In this document: positions 1 to 8,939 of the stretch, in pieces | Numbering within the stretch: position 1 is the first letter of the stretch | Layout: each line of letters opens with the position of its first letter | DNA from: Acidobacteriota bacterium | GTDB lineage: Bacteria; Acidobacteriota; Vicinamibacteria; Vicinamibacterales; CAVVIG01 | Assembly (NCBI GenBank): GCA_028876655.1 | Contig: JAGWRA010000275.1 | Span: 1-37,286, forward strand | Direction: 5' to 3' | Length of the DNA stretch: 37,286 nucleotides | Position numbers and translations under genes: made by a program | The notes under the pieces: generated by a model | Database searches by the model: none | Told to the model about the DNA's origin: nothing | What the model saw: the letters and a program-made list of their open reading frames with translations, nothing else

Positions 1-1
1 C

Positions 2-235
2 ATCGAGCGCCGGCAGCCGGCTATCCGGCAGGCGATGGCCTCCCGGCGCTATCCGGACGCCCTGGCGCAGCTGGCGGGGCTGCGGCCGGCGGTGGATCGG
101 TTCTTCGTGGAAGTGCTCGTCATGGCGGACGAGGAGGCGCTCCGGCGTGCGCGGCTGACCCTGATGGGGCAGCTGCGGGACCTCGTCCTCGAGATCGCAG
201 ACATCTCTGAAATCGTTCCTCAAACGGAGTCGTAG
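2..235 (+). CDS. glyS: Glycyl-tRNA synthetase beta subunit, C-terminal fragment (5' truncated by window edge)
   Basis: Frame open from base 2; C-terminal ...LRPAVDRFFVEVLVMADEEALRRARLTLMGQLRDLVLEIADISEI is the GlyS DALR-type C-terminus. Confidence 0.9.
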   Translation: MERRQPAIRQAMASRRYPDALAQLAGLRPAVDRFFVEVLVMADEEALRRARLTLMGQLRDLVLEIADISEIVPQTES

Positions 236-238
236 CGC

Positions 239-3043
239 ATGGCCAAGACAACTCGGCGCACTGGCGGGACGAGACGGACGGCGGGCCGGACGGCCGCGAA
301 GAAGCCGGCGAAGAAGGCGGCCGGCAAGGGGCGCAGCCCGAAGTACGTCTACTTCTTTGGCGACGGCAAGGCCGACGGCAACCGGGACATGAAGGACCTG
401 CTCGGCGGCAAGGGCTCCGGGCTGGCCGAGATGACCAACGCGGGGCTGCCGGTCCCGCCGGGCTTCACCATTTCCACTGACGTCTGCCGCATTTATATCG
501 ACCAGAAGGGGAAGATTCCGGCCGCCATCGATCAGGAGATCGCCATCTACCTGCGCCGGCTGGAGAAGGCGGCCGGCGCCACGCTGGGCTCGACCGAGAA
601 TCCGCTGCTGGTGTCGGTCCGCTCGGGTGCGAAGTTCTCGATGCCGGGGATGATGGACACGATCCTGAACCTCGGCCTGAACGACGCGGCGGTCGAGGGG
701 CTGAAGCGCCGGACCTCGAACGGGCGGTTCGCCTACGACTCCTACCGGCGATTCATCCAGATGTTCGGCAACGTCGTCCTGGAGATCCCGAAGGAGGCGT
801 TCGAGCACGAGCTGGACGGGGTGAAGAAGGCGCGGGGGGTGACGCTCGACCCGAACCTCGACGAGGACGCGCTGCGCGAGGTGGTCCAGCGCTACAAGGC
901 CGTCGTCCAGAAGCGGACCGGCAAGGCGTTCCCGCAGGATCCGAACGTCCAGCTGAAGATGGCGCGCGACGCGGTGTTCCGCTCGTGGAACAACCCGCGG
1001 GCGATCGAGTACCGGCGCATCTACGACATCCCCGACTCGATCGGCACGGCCGTGAACGTGCAGATGATGGTGTTCGGCAACACGGGCGACCGGTCGGCGA
1101 CCGGCGTCGGCTTCACGCGGAACCCGGCGAACGGCAAGAAGGAGTTCTACGGCGAGTTCCTGGTCAACGCGCAGGGCGAGGACGTGGTGGCCGGGATCCG
1201 GACGCCGCAGCCGATCACCGAGCTCGAGCAGGTGATGCCGAAGGCGTACCGCCAGCTGCGCGAGATCACGACGCGGCTCGAGCGGCACTACAAGGACGTC
1301 CAGGACTTCGAGTTCACCATCCAGGACGAACGGCTGTTCATGCTGCAGACCCGCAACGGGAAGCGGACCGGCTACGCCGCCGTCGTCATCGCCACCGATC
1401 TGGTCGACGAGAAGCTGATCAAGCCGGTCGACGCCGTGAAGCTGGTCGACCCCGAGTCGCTGTCGCAGCTGCTGGCGCCGGCCTTCGACCGCGAGGAGTG
1501 GGCGAAGATCCCGGTGGCGACGCGCGGCCTGCCGGCCTCGCCGGGGGCGGCGAGCGGCCAGGTGGTCTTCAGCGCGGACCACGCCGTCGAGTGGAGCGAG
1601 AAGGGGAAGCCGGTGATCCTGGTGCGCCAGGAAACGGTGCCCGACGACATCCACGGGATGTTCGTCTCGCAGGGGATCCTGACGGCCACCGGCGGCATGA
1701 CCTCGCACGCGGCCGTCGTCGGCCGGCAGATGGGGAAGCCGTCGGTCGTCGGCGCGGGCGAACTGCAGATCAGCGAGGCGTCCCGCGAGTTCCGGGTGAA
1801 CGGCCAGACGGTGAAGGAAGGGGATTTCCTCTCCTTCGACGGTCTCACCGGCGAGGTCAAGATCGCGAGGGTGGCGACGCAGCCGAGCGAGATCCTGCAG
1901 GTGGTGCAGGGGACGCTGCCGGCCCGGGAGTCGGCGATCTACGGCCGCTTCGCGCGGCTGCTCGACTGGGCCGACAAGGTCCGGCGGCTGGGCGTCCGGG
2001 CGAACGCCGACCAGCCGGATCAGGCCGAGCTCGCCTACGCGTTCGGCGCGCGCGGCATCGGGCTGTGTCGCACCGAGCACATGTTCTTCGGCGAGGGCCG
2101 GATCCCGATCGTGCAGCGGATGATCCTGGCCGAGACCGAGGCCGATCGCCGCAAGGCGCTCGACGGGCTGCTGCCGCTGCAGCGCGGCGACTTCTACGGT
2201 GTGTTCAAGGGGATGCACGGGACGCCGGTCACCATCCGGACCATCGATCCGCCGCTCCACGAGTTCCTCCCCAAGCGCGAGGAGCTGATGGTCGAGATCG
2301 CCCGGATGGAGGCGAAGGGGCAGCAGGGGAAGGAGCTGGCGCAGAAGCAGGCGCTGCTCGCCCGCGTCGAGCAGCTGCACGAGTTCAACCCGATGCTCGG
2401 GCATCGCGGCGTCCGGCTGGGGATCACCTACCCGGAGATCACCGAGATGCAGACCCGCGCGATTCTCGAGGCCGCGTGCCAGCTGAAGCGCGAGGGGCTC
2501 GAGGTCGTGCCGGAGATCATGATTCCGCTCGTCGGCGACGTGAAGGAGCTGAAGGATCAGAAGACGGTGGTCGACCGGGTGGCCCAGGAGACCTTCAAGC
2601 GCGAAGGCGTCAAGGTGAAGTACCTGGTCGGGACGATGATCGAGGTGCCGCGCGGGGTCGTCACGGCCGACGAGGTGGCGACCGAGGCGGCGTTCTTCTC
2701 GTTCGGGACCAACGATCTCACGCAGCTCACCTTCGGCTTCTCGCGCGACGACGTCGGGAAGTTCCTGCGGGTCTACCAGACACGGAAGATCCTGGAGAAG
2801 GACCCGTTCCAGTCGATCGACACGGTGGGCGTCGGTGCGCTCGTCCGGATGGGCGTCGAGAAGGGGCGGGGGGCGCGGCCCAGCCTCAAGGTCGGCGTCT
2901 GCGGCGAGCACGGCGGCGACCCGGCCTCGATCCACTTCTTCGAGAGCGTCGGGCTCGACTACGTGAGCGCGTCGCCGTACCGCATCCCCGTGGCGCGGCT
3001 CGCCGCCGCCCAGGCGGCGCTCGCCGCACGCCACGGCGACTGA
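239..3043 (+). CDS. ppdK: Pyruvate, phosphate dikinase with Lys/Ala-rich N-terminal extension
   Basis: LLGGKGSGLAEMTNAGLPVPPGFTIST, TATGGMTSHAAVVGRQMGKPSVVGAG (phosphohistidine region), FGTNDLTQLTFGFSRDD, CGEHGGDP motifs; 934 aa. Confidence 0.97.
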   Translation: MAKTTRRTGGTRRTAGRTAAKKPAKKAAGKGRSPKYVYFFGDGKADGNRDMKDLLGGKGSGLAEMTNAGLPVPPGFTISTDVCRIYIDQKGKIPAAIDQEIAIYLRRLEKAAGATLGSTENPLLVSVRSGAKFSMPGMMDTILNLGLNDAAVEGLKRRTSNGRFAYDSYRRFIQMFGNVVLEIPKEAFEHELDGVKKARGVTLDPNLDEDALREVVQRYKAVVQKRTGKAFPQDPNVQLKMARDAVFRSWNNPRAIEYRRIYDIPDSIGTAVNVQMMVFGNTGDRSATGVGFTRNPANGKKEFYGEFLVNAQGEDVVAGIRTPQPITELEQVMPKAYRQLREITTRLERHYKDVQDFEFTIQDERLFMLQTRNGKRTGYAAVVIATDLVDEKLIKPVDAVKLVDPESLSQLLAPAFDREEWAKIPVATRGLPASPGAASGQVVFSADHAVEWSEKGKPVILVRQETVPDDIHGMFVSQGILTATGGMTSHAAVVGRQMGKPSVVGAGELQISEASREFRVNGQTVKEGDFLSFDGLTGEVKIARVATQPSEILQVVQGTLPARESAIYGRFARLLDWADKVRRLGVRANADQPDQAELAYAFGARGIGLCRTEHMFFGEGRIPIVQRMILAETEADRRKALDGLLPLQRGDFYGVFKGMHGTPVTIRTIDPPLHEFLPKREELMVEIARMEAKGQQGKELAQKQALLARVEQLHEFNPMLGHRGVRLGITYPEITEMQTRAILEAACQLKREGLEVVPEIMIPLVGDVKELKDQKTVVDRVAQETFKREGVKVKYLVGTMIEVPRGVVTADEVATEAAFFSFGTNDLTQLTFGFSRDDVGKFLRVYQTRKILEKDPFQSIDTVGVGALVRMGVEKGRGARPSLKVGVCGEHGGDPASIHFFESVGLDYVSASPYRIPVARLAAAQAALAARHGD

Positions 3044-3050
3044 CGGTTCG

Positions 3051-3090
3051 ACGGCCGGCGGCCGGGACGGGCGTCCCGGCCGCCGGCCGT
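3051..3090 (+). terminator. Perfect 18-bp inverted repeat downstream of ppdK
   Basis: ACGGCCGGCGGCCGGGAC-GGGC-GTCCCGGCCGCCGGCCGT, starting 8 nt after the ppdK stop, followed by CTTCCCCTC. Confidence 0.7.
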
Positions 3091-3116
3091 CTTCCCCTCG
3101 CGACAGGACAGGAGCC

Positions 3117-4082
3117 GTGGTCACAGTCTTCGTGCATCGTGACGGCCGGACCGAACAGGTGCCGAGCGTCGACCGGGCCTGGCTGACGCCGGAGGGGCAG
3201 GCGCTGCTCTGGGTGGATCTGGCGGCGCCGTCGCCGATCGAGGTGGTCGTCCTCCGCGACACCTTCGGATTCCATCCGCTGGCGGTCGAGGACGCGCTCA
3301 GCAAGGTCGAGTACCCCAAGATCGAGAGCTACGACGACTACCTCTACCTGATCCTCCACGGCATCGACTTCCGGGCCGCCGAGCACGGCTTCGGCACGCA
3401 CGACGTCGATTTCTTCCTCGGGCCGAACTACCTCGTCACCGTGCACGACGGCACGTCGCGGTCGGTGGGGGAGCTGCGCGATCACTGCCCCCGGAACCAC
3501 AAGATCCTGGGCGAGGGGCCGGCCGCGCTGATGCATCGCATCGTCGACGCGATGGTCGACCACTACATGCCGGAGGTCGAGAAGCTCGAGGACCGCCTCG
3601 ACGAGCTCGAGAAGGCCGTGCTCGCCTCGCCGCGGCCCGACCTGATCGCGGACATCCTGGAACAGAAGCGGGACGTCAGCTCGCTGCGGCGCGTCATCAC
3701 GCCGCAGCGCGATGCCGTCGGCCGCCTGGCGCGCCGTGAGTTCGCCCTGATCGACACCGAGATGGCGTACCGCTTCCGAGACGTCGGCGACCACCTCGTC
3801 CGTCTCGCCGACGAGGCGACGATGTTCCAGGACCGCATCACGGGGATCCTCGATGCGCACCTGTCGAACGTGTCGAATCGCCTCAACGAGGTCATGAAGG
3901 TGCTGACGGTGATCGCCACGATCTTCATGCCGCTCACCGTGCTTACGGGCCTCTACGGCATGAACGTGACGATGCCGCACTTTCCCGGAGGCGAGGGCGT
4001 GCAGTTCTGGTGGCTGGTGGGGATCATGCTGGGGATGAGCGGCGCGATGCTCGCCTGGTTCCACCGGAAGGGGTGGATCTGA
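3117..4082 (+). CDS. corA: CorA-family Mg2+/Co2+ transporter
   Basis: 321 aa, GTG start after ACAGGAG; C-terminal GLYGMNVTMP (GMN motif) and two terminal TM segments. Confidence 0.96.
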   Translation: MVTVFVHRDGRTEQVPSVDRAWLTPEGQALLWVDLAAPSPIEVVVLRDTFGFHPLAVEDALSKVEYPKIESYDDYLYLILHGIDFRAAEHGFGTHDVDFFLGPNYLVTVHDGTSRSVGELRDHCPRNHKILGEGPAALMHRIVDAMVDHYMPEVEKLEDRLDELEKAVLASPRPDLIADILEQKRDVSSLRRVITPQRDAVGRLARREFALIDTEMAYRFRDVGDHLVRLADEATMFQDRITGILDAHLSNVSNRLNEVMKVLTVIATIFMPLTVLTGLYGMNVTMPHFPGGEGVQFWWLVGIMLGMSGAMLAWFHRKGWI

Positions 4083-4083
4083 C

Positions 4084-5892
4084 GTGGGGAAGATCACCCG
4101 CCTGCCGTCGGACCTCGCGAACCAGATCGCCGCCGGCGAGGTCGTCGAGCGTCCGGCCTCGGTCGTCAAGGAGCTCATCGAGAACGCGCTGGATGCCGGC
4201 GCGACGCGGATCGCCGTCACCGTGGAACTCGGCGGCAAGAAGCTGATGCGCGTCGAGGACAACGGCGAGGGGATGCCGCCCGAGGACGCGCGGCTGGCGC
4301 TCGAGCGGCACGCGACCAGCAAGATCCGGCGGGCGGACGACCTCGCGGCGATCGCCACGCTGGGGTTCAGGGGCGAGGCGCTGCCGAGCATCGCGTCGGT
4401 GTCGCACCTCGTGCTGCGGACGCGCGCCCGGGGCGCGACCAGCGGGACCGAAATCAAGGTGAACGGCGGGGTGATCGCCTCGGAAGTCGAGACCGGCATG
4501 GCGGAAGGGACGGTCATCGAGGTGGCCGACCTGTTCTACAACCTGCCCGCCCGCCGGAAGTTCCTGAAGTCGGACGGTGCCGAGTCGGCGCAGATTTCGC
4601 GGCTCGTCACGCAGATGGCGCTCGCCTACCCGGAGGTCGGCTTCACGCTGACGAGCAGCGGCCGGCGGGTCCTGGCCTGTCCGCCCGTCACCGGGTTCCG
4701 CGACCGGCTCTACCAGATCTACGGGGACCGGCCGGATCTGGTGGAGGTGCGGCGCGACGGCGGCGGGCTCGCCATCAGCGGGTTCGTCGCGGCGCTGGCC
4801 GAACAGGGGCCGGTGCGCGGCCCGCAGAACGTCTTCGTGAACCGCCGGATCGTGAAGGACCGGACGATCGCCCATGCGATCATCGACGCCTACAGCTCGG
4901 CGTCGATCAAGGAACGCAGCCCCGAGGTCCACCTGTTCATCGACATGCCCCTCGACCGCGTGGACGTGAACGTCCACCCGACGAAGGCGGAGGTCCGCTT
5001 CCGCGAGCAGTCGCTGGTGCACGAGGTCGTGCGGCGCGCGGTCGGCGACGCCATCGGCAGCGGGCCTGCGCCGGAGCTGACGCTGCAGGCGCCACAGGCG
5101 TCGCCCGCCGGCCCCGTGGCCGTGCCGATTCCCGACCTCAATCTCGGCGGCGCGTATCAGAGCCGCTGGGCGCCGGCGACCGCGGCGTTCGCCCGTCGCC
5201 CGGAGGCGGTCCCGGCCGGCCCGCCCCTCGCGGCGCCGGTGTCGTCCGGCGCGGCGCCAACGGCCGCCGGACCGCCGGCGGCTGCGGCAACCGAGGGGAG
5301 CGGGGACTCAGCGGTCCGCCGGATGGTGCCGCTCGGGCAGTTCCGCGACACGTTCATCATCGCGGTGGACGAGGAAGGGGTCGCGATCGTCGACCAGCAC
5401 GTCGCCCACGAACGGATCCTCTTCGAGCGCTTCATGGAGCGGCTCACGGCGGGGACGGCCGAGAGCCAGCGGCTGCTCGAGCCGATCGTCCTCGACCTGC
5501 CGGCCGGCGGCCGTGAAGCGCTGCTGGCCAATACGGAGGCGCTGCACCGGTTCGGATTCGACGTGGAGGACTTCGGCGGCGCCAGCCTCCGGGTCACGGC
5601 CGTGCCGGCCGCGCTGGGCGGAGGCGACGCCGTGGAGGCCGTCCGCGTCCTCGCGCAGGACCTGGAAGGGCTGGACCGGGGCTCGCGGGTGGAAGAGGCG
5701 CTGCGGCGGATTGCCGCGACCATGGCCTGCCATGCGGCCGTGAAGGCGAACGATCCGCTGACCTACGAGAAGATGACCCACCTGCTCGACGAGTTGCGCC
5801 GCACGGCGTACTCGACCGTCTGTCCGCACGGTCGCCCGGTGATGCTGCGGCTGACCCGGCGCGAGATCGAGCGGAACTTCCAGAGAATCTGA
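4084..5892 (+). CDS. mutL: DNA mismatch repair protein MutL
   Basis: GHKL ATPase motifs IAAGEVVERPASVVKELIENALDAGA, DNGEGM, TLGFRGEALPSIASVS; C-terminal dimerisation domain with ACHAAVKANDPL and CPHGRP. Confidence 0.98.
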   Translation: MGKITRLPSDLANQIAAGEVVERPASVVKELIENALDAGATRIAVTVELGGKKLMRVEDNGEGMPPEDARLALERHATSKIRRADDLAAIATLGFRGEALPSIASVSHLVLRTRARGATSGTEIKVNGGVIASEVETGMAEGTVIEVADLFYNLPARRKFLKSDGAESAQISRLVTQMALAYPEVGFTLTSSGRRVLACPPVTGFRDRLYQIYGDRPDLVEVRRDGGGLAISGFVAALAEQGPVRGPQNVFVNRRIVKDRTIAHAIIDAYSSASIKERSPEVHLFIDMPLDRVDVNVHPTKAEVRFREQSLVHEVVRRAVGDAIGSGPAPELTLQAPQASPAGPVAVPIPDLNLGGAYQSRWAPATAAFARRPEAVPAGPPLAAPVSSGAAPTAAGPPAAAATEGSGDSAVRRMVPLGQFRDTFIIAVDEEGVAIVDQHVAHERILFERFMERLTAGTAESQRLLEPIVLDLPAGGREALLANTEALHRFGFDVEDFGGASLRVTAVPAALGGGDAVEAVRVLAQDLEGLDRGSRVEEALRRIAATMACHAAVKANDPLTYEKMTHLLDELRRTAYSTVCPHGRPVMLRLTRREIERNFQRI

Positions 5893-5957
5893 GGGCGACG
5901 GGCTACCGGCTGCGGGGCCCCGGAGCCAGAAGCCCGAAGCCTGAAGCCGACGCCCTC
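5893..5957. repeat. Heptanucleotide tandem repeat within a short inverted repeat (mutL/rarA convergent intergenic)
   Basis: GGAGCCA GAAGCCC GAAGCCT GAAGCCG at 5922-5949 (period 7); GAGGGCG 5891-5897 pairs with CGCCCTC 5951-5957. Confidence 0.75.
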
Positions 5958-5962
5958 GCCCT

Positions 5963-7330
5963 TCACTCCTCGCGCTTCTTCCGCTTGAACGCCTCCCACG
6001 CGTCCAGGCGCCGCTTGATCTCTTTTTCGAAGCCGCGCTCGGTCGGACGATAGTAGTGCCGTCCGCGCAGCGCGGGCGGCAGACAGTCCATCGCAGCCAC
6101 GCCGTCGGCCTCGGCGTGGGCGTACTTGTAGCCCTTTCCGTAGTCCAGGTCCTTCATCAGCCGTGTCGGCGCGTTGCGGAGGTGCAGGGGGACCGGCTCT
6201 GCGGCGTCGCGATGCGCATCCGCGGCGGCCTGCCCGTACGCCTCGTAGATGGCGTTGCTCTTCGGCGCGGTCGCCAGGTAGATCGCCGCCTGCGCCAGTG
6301 CCGTGTTCCCCTCGGGCATGCCGATGAAGTGGACCGCGTCCTTGGCGGCGACCGCGACCGTGAGCGCCTGCGGATCGGCGTTGCCGATGTCCTCGGAGGC
6401 GAACCGCACGAGGCGCCGGGCGATGTACAGCGGATCCTCGCCCGCCTCGACCATGCGCGCCAGCCAGTAGACGGCGGCATCGGGGTCGCTGTTGCGCATC
6501 GACTTGTGGAGCGCCGAGATGAGGTTGTAGTGCTCTTCGCCGGCCTTGTCGTACAGCAGGGCGCGGCGCTGGACGAGCTGCTGCACGAGGGGAAGATCCA
6601 CGTGCCGGCCCGCGGCTCCCGGGCCGGCCACGCCGCCCGGGACGGCCGAGACCGCCAGTTCCAGCAGGTTGAGCGCCACGCGCGCGTCGCCGTTGGCGTA
6701 CGCCGCCATCGCCGCGATCGCCTCCTCGTCGGCGGTCACCTCGGTGGCGCCGAGGCCGCGCGCGCGGTCGGCAAGGGCGCGCCGGAGGATGTGCGCGGTC
6801 TCGTCGGGGGTCAGCGCGCGCAGGACGAACACCTTCGAGCGCGACAGCAGCGCGGCGTTCACCTCGAACGACGGGTTCTCGGTGGTCGCGCCGATGAGGA
6901 CGATGTCGCCGGCCTCGATGCGGGGGAGGAAGGCGTCCTGCTGGGCCTTGTTGAAGCGGTGGATCTCGTCGATGAAGACGATCGTGCGGCCGCGGCCGGC
7001 GCGGCGCGCCCGCTCGGCCTCCGCCATGACCTCCTTGATTTCCTTGATGCCGGAGAGGACGGCGCTGAACGAGATGAAGCGGGCGCGCGTCAGATCGGCG
7101 ATCATCCGCGCCAACGTCGTCTTCCCCGTGCCCGGCGGGCCCCACAGGATGATCGACTGCAGCAGGTCGCGCTCGATCGCCTCGCGCAGCGGCCGGCCGG
7201 GGGCGAGCAGTTCCTCCTGGCCGACGAACTCGTCGAACGTCCGCGGGCGCATCCGCTCGGCGAGCGGCGCACTCGCGGCCGGGGCGGCGCCGCCCGGCTG
7301 GTCGTCGGGGAAGAGGTCGGCAGTGCTCAT
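5963..7330 (-). CDS. rarA: Replication-associated recombination protein A (AAA+ ATPase, RarA/MgsA)
   Basis: [15 protein letters not shown], Walker [12 protein letters not shown], Walker [31 protein letters not shown]-terminal [12 protein letters not shown]. Confidence 0.96.
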   Translation of the reverse strand: MSTADLFPDDQPGGAAPAASAPLAERMRPRTFDEFVGQEELLAPGRPLREAIERDLLQSIILWGPPGTGKTTLARMIADLTRARFISFSAVLSGIKEIKEVMAEAERARRAGRGRTIVFIDEIHRFNKAQQDAFLPRIEAGDIVLIGATTENPSFEVNAALLSRSKVFVLRALTPDETAHILRRALADRARGLGATEVTADEEAIAAMAAYANGDARVALNLLELAVSAVPGGVAGPGAAGRHVDLPLVQQLVQRRALLYDKAGEEHYNLISALHKSMRNSDPDAAVYWLARMVEAGEDPLYIARRLVRFASEDIGNADPQALTVAVAAKDAVHFIGMPEGNTALAQAAIYLATAPKSNAIYEAYGQAAADAHRDAAEPVPLHLRNAPTRLMKDLDYGKGYKYAHAEADGVAAMDCLPPALRGRHYYRPTERGFEKEIKRRLDAWEAFKRKKREE

Positions 7331-8124
7331 GCGGTGCGGCCGGCGCGACGGCGGGCCACCTCGAACAGCAGCAGGGCGCCGGCGACGGCGACGTTCAGGG
7401 ATTCGACCGGGGCCTGCATGGGAATGGTGACCTGCAGGGCGGCGCGCGCGGCCAGCGCCGGGCCGAGGCCGCCCCCTTCGCCGCCGAGGAGTACCGCCAG
7501 CGGGCCGTCGAGCGGCGCGTCGTACAGCCCGACACCACCGGCGGGCATCATGGCCACCGGGCGGATGCCGCGGCGCTCGAGCGCCGCGAAGAGATCGGTG
7601 GCGGCGACCGCCGCGGCGATCGGCAGGCGGAAGGCGCTGCCCATCGCCCCTCTCAGCGCTTTCCAGCCGAACGGATCGGCCGAGCCGCCGCAGGTGAGGA
7701 AGCCGGTGGCGCCGGCGGCCTCGGCCGTGCGCACGAGGGCGCCGACATTGCCGGGGTCCTGCACGTCCACGGCCACCGCGACCAGCGGCATCCGGCCCGA
7801 CAGCGCCGCGTCGAGCCCGCCGTGCGGCCGGTCGGCCAGCGCCACGATCCCTGAGGGGGTGCGCACCGGGCTCATGGCGGCGAGGACCGGCCCGGCCACC
7901 GTGACGACCGCCGCGCCGGCCGCCTCGACACGGCGGGCCAGGTCGCCGAGCGCATCGAGCCGGGCCGGCGTCACCGCCAGCGTGCGGATGGTGAGCCCGG
8001 CGGCGGCCGCCTCGGCGATGAGGTGCTCGCCGTCGAGCAGGAGCGGTCCGGCGGAATCGTGGCGGGCCGCCGCCGCGCGGAAGGCCGTCACGAGCGGATG
8101 GCGGCGGCTGCTGATGGTCGTCAC
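7327..8124 (-). CDS. TrmH/SpoU-family RNA 2'-O-methyltransferase
   Basis: [12 protein letters not shown]-terminus; [23 protein letters not shown] and [23 protein letters not shown] motifs. GTG start at 8124 preferred over the longer ORF start at 8205. Overlaps rarA start by 4 nt (ATGA). Confidence 0.93.
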   Translation of the reverse strand: MTTISSRRHPLVTAFRAAAARHDSAGPLLLDGEHLIAEAAAAGLTIRTLAVTPARLDALGDLARRVEAAGAAVVTVAGPVLAAMSPVRTPSGIVALADRPHGGLDAALSGRMPLVAVAVDVQDPGNVGALVRTAEAAGATGFLTCGGSADPFGWKALRGAMGSAFRLPIAAAVAATDLFAALERRGIRPVAMMPAGGVGLYDAPLDGPLAVLLGGEGGGLGPALAARAALQVTIPMQAPVESLNVAVAGALLLFEVARRRAGRTA

Positions 8125-8268
8125 AGGTCCGAGGTTCGTCGTTATGCGGTGCTCAACAAGAATCATATCCTCGAGTCGGATGCGCCGCATAACGGCGGCC
8201 CGCACGGCGGGCCCGCGAGCGGAACGGAGCGAGCCGCGAGAGGCGAGCGAGTGTCGTGAGCCGGGGTT

Positions 8269-8305
8269 CGGGGCGGAACCCCGAGGCGGGGAGGTATGTT
8301 AAAAT
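8269..8305 (+). promoter_or_regulatory. Putative greA promoter (TTAAAAT -10) preceded by CGGGGCGGAACCCCG palindrome-like element
   Basis: cggggcggaaccccg (8269-8283) ... TATGTTAAAAT (8295-8305). Confidence 0.45.
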
Positions 8306-8307
8306 CC

Positions 8308-8399
8308 GTGACGGATTGCCGGTTCCTGCCGGCGGTCCGTTCGTACGGCCGAATCACCCGGGAGGGGAGACCCGGGCACGCGCTGCCCGCTCCCGTCAC
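8308..8399 (+). ncRNA. Candidate structured 5' leader of greA (closing stem plus three internal hairpins)
   Basis: GTGACGG 8308-8314 pairs perfectly with CCGTCAC 8393-8399; inside are GCCGG/CCGGC (8318-8322/8329-8333), CCGT/ACGG (8337-8340/8345-8348), CCCGGG/CCCGGG (8357-8362/8371-8376). Confidence 0.4.
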
Positions 8400-8416
8400 C
8401 TGACCGACAGACCCTG

Positions 8417-8887
8417 ATGAAAGCCCGGATACTGAAGAAGTTCGAGGACGAGATCCAGGCGCTCGAGCGCGAGCTGAAGATGGAGCTCCCGAAGGAGATC
8501 AAGCGGGCCCGGGAGCTCGGCGACCTGCGCGAGAACGCCGAGTATCAGGCCGCCAAGGAACGCCAGCGGCTGGTCGAGGCGCGCATCTCGATGCTCAAGA
8601 AGCGCGTGTCGGAAATCGCGCTGATGAACCTCGACAAGATCCCCGCCGATCGGGTCGGCTTCGGGTCGACTGTCCACCTGCAGGAGGACGGCGCCGACGG
8701 CGTCCAGGTCTTTCAGCTGGTGATGCCGGAGGACGCCGACGCCACCAAGGGGCTCATCTCGACGACGTCGCCCATCGGCCGGGCGATCCTCAACAAGGAG
8801 CCCGGCGACACGGTGAAGGTCGCCACCCCGGGCGGCACCCGCGCGTTCGAGATCCTCAAGCTCATTACGATTCATGACGAGGCGTGA
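8417..8887 (+). CDS. greA: Transcription elongation factor GreA
   Basis: ELPKEIKRARELGDLRENAEYQAAKERQ coiled coil; ISTTSPIGRAILNKEPGD C-terminal domain. Confidence 0.97.
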   Translation: MKARILKKFEDEIQALERELKMELPKEIKRARELGDLRENAEYQAAKERQRLVEARISMLKKRVSEIALMNLDKIPADRVGFGSTVHLQEDGADGVQVFQLVMPEDADATKGLISTTSPIGRAILNKEPGDTVKVATPGGTRAFEILKLITIHDEA

Positions 8888-8939
8888 GCGGCCGCGCCGC
8901 CGCGCCGTCTGACGTCCGTTCCGGAGCGAGCCGCAGGCC

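Noticed and set aside
985-3186. 733-aa + strand ORF overlapping ppdK
   Set aside because: Arg/Ala/Gly-rich translation typical of an alternate frame in GC-rich DNA; ppdK motifs are unambiguous in the other frame.
2886-4517. 543-aa minus-strand ORF antisense to corA/mutL (and similar antisense ORFs such as 14863-17700 and 17697-19178)
   Set aside because: Antisense mirror ORFs from GC codon bias; His/Asp/Val/Arg-rich with no recognisable domain.
5763-7145. 460-aa minus-strand ORF with GFRLRASGSG-type segment
   Set aside because: Overlaps rarA in another frame; the peptide pattern is a by-product of the heptad DNA repeat at 5922-5949.
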